NCBI RefSeq assembly: GCF_934754925.1
Contig: NZ_CAKVJA010000005.1
Coordinates: forward strand, 1-64,000
Direction: 5' to 3'
Source: an uncultured Clostridium sp.
GTDB lineage: Bacteria; Bacillota; Clostridia; Clostridiales; Clostridiaceae
DNA: 64,000 nt
The position numbers and the translations under genes are program-made. The notes beneath the pieces are model-generated. The model made no database searches. It saw only the letters and a program-made list of their open reading frames with translations, and had not been told where the DNA came from. Position 1 is the first letter of the stretch. Each line of letters begins with the position of its first letter. This document shows, one piece after another, positions 63,228 through 64,000 of the stretch.

Positions 63228-64000
63228 TTATAAACACATTTCTAATATTTTTTTAACATCAGCTTCATTTAATGGAACATAAGCATAAGCTAAGGAACCA
63301 TGTTCTACAGCTCCCTTTGCCATTTCATCAAAATGAGTTTCATCAATATTAACTTCTTTTAAGGTCATAGGAATTCCACAATCTTTAAAGAATTTTTCAG
63401 TTAAATCAATTGCTTCATTTGCTAAAGCAAACTTATCACCTTTATTTTCTAATTTCCATACATTTATTGCATAATCCACAAACTTATCTACTGTATTTTC
63501 GCTTAAAATATATCTCATCCATCTTGGAGTTACTATTGCAAGCCCTACCCCATGAGTTATATCATAGAAAGCACTTAGCTCATGCTCTATTGGATGACAA
63601 GTCCAAGCTCCTGGTTTACCACTACCACATAATCCATTAAGAGCCATTGAACTAGCCCACATTAAATTAGCTCTAGCTTCATAATTTGTAGGATCTTTTA
63701 AAGCTATTGGACAGTACTTTATACAAGTTTCTAATAATCCTTCTGAGAATTTATCTTGAACAAAAGCACCTTCTGTTTTTTTAAAATAACTTTCAAATAC
63801 ATGTGACATTATATCAGCTGTACCTGCCGCTGTCTGAATACTTGGTAATGTATATAAATATTCTGGATCTAAAATAGATACTTGTGGTTTCATATTTACA
63901 CTTGAAGTACCTAACTTTTCATTAGTATCCATTTTAGAAATAACGGCATTTCCATTCATTTCTGAACCTGTTGCTGCTAAAGTTAAAATTGTTACTATTG
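63228..64000 (-). CDS. Iron-containing alcohol dehydrogenase, C-terminal part (butanol-dehydrogenase type)
   Basis: Partial; the 5' end is beyond the right edge and about 257 residues are visible, beginning TIVTILTLAATGSEMNG. Iron and NAD(P)-binding family motifs: AATGSEMN, TADIMSHVFESYF (Asp and His ligands) and HPIEHELSAFYDITHG (His ligands). The sequence is close to clostridial NADPH/NADH-dependent butanol dehydrogenases (BdhA/YugJ group), which reduce aldehydes at the end of solvent or fermentation pathways. Cofactor cannot be assigned. Confidence 0.9.
   Translation of the reverse strand, partial: IVTILTLAATGSEMNGNAVISKMDTNEKLGTSSVNMKPQVSILDPEYLYTLPSIQTAAGTADIMSHVFESYFKKTEGAFVQDKFSEGLLETCIKYCPIALKDPTNYEARANLMWASSMALNGLCGSGKPGAWTCHPIEHELSAFYDITHGVGLAIVTPRWMRYILSENTVDKFVDYAINVWKLENKGDKFALANEAIDLTEKFFKDCGIPMTLKEVNIDETHFDEMAKGAVEHGSLAYAYVPLNEADVKKILEMCL

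Overview
The window is strongly AT-rich, uses Shine-Dalgarno sites of the AGGAGG type with frequent GTG and TTG starts, and carries a gene set typical of low-GC Firmicutes. It includes reverse rubrerythrin, DUF1540 protein, YtaF, SpoIIP-like and BofC-like domains, sortase-anchored surface proteins, butanol-dehydrogenase-type ADH and a QueT transporter. The best guess is a Clostridium sensu stricto chromosome, starch-using and spore-forming; the species cannot be named from this sequence. No rRNA, tRNA, CRISPR array, prophage block or intact insertion sequence was seen.

Layout: 1-0.3 kb, 5' part of a SWIM zinc-finger protein (probable SNF2-type helicase). 0.5-3.9 kb, GH31 alpha-glucosidase with a divergent AraC-type regulator. 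4-8 kb, ABC ATPase/FtsX-like permease pair. 8-10.5 kb, YtaF, pentapeptide protein, reverse rubrerythrin and DUF1540 protein. 10.5-15.6 kb, TPR protein, PHP phosphoesterase, TruA, M19 dipeptidase and two unknowns. 15.7-18.1 kb, a BlaI/BlaR1-type pair whose M56 protease carries a SpoIIP-like C-terminal domain and whose intergenic region has three perfect BlaI-type operators. 18.2-22.7 kb, CutC, modABC and a divergent HTH plus substrate-binding-domain regulator. 22.8-24 kb, a degenerate IS1595-like gene followed by a 28-bp perfect hairpin. 24-27.4 kb, GHL10-type glycosidase, NADH oxidase and a small coiled-coil protein. 27.5-39.8 kb, two very large wall-anchored proteins (a PHP/CehA-type phosphoesterase and a pullulanase/amylase) flanking YibE/F and a pseudogene scrap. 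40-46.5 kb, the conserved recombination/queuosine/secretion block bofC-like, ruvA, ruvB, queA, tgt, yajC and a TIGR04086 membrane gene. 46.5-49 kb, queT with a candidate preQ1-I riboswitch, and a DAACS symporter. 49-56.7 kb, wall-anchored 5'-nucleotidase, small kinase-like protein, YebC, YigZ, MocR-type regulator and bactofilin-like membrane protein. 56.7-61.1 kb, cytoplasmic alpha-amylase, JAMM-HflX fusion and Hpt. 61.2-64 kb, PepSY lipoprotein, peptidoglycan amidase and the 3' part of an iron alcohol dehydrogenase.

How the genes fit together: starch and glycogen use is spread over a secreted wall-bound pullulanase/amylase, a cytoplasmic alpha-amylase whose catalytic triad falls at Asp231/Glu261/Asp328, and a cytoplasmic GH31 glucosidase. 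QueT import, Tgt and QueA form a preQ1-to-queuosine salvage route within 6 kb. Molybdate uptake has its own divergent sensor. Cell-wall surveillance is represented by the BlaR1/SpoIIP-like receptor, the GHL10 protein and the amidase. The most unusual items are the BlaR1-SpoIIP fusion with its operators, the JAMM domain on HflX, a hairpin that hides the ribosome binding site between yajC and its neighbour, and several long unexplained hairpins.
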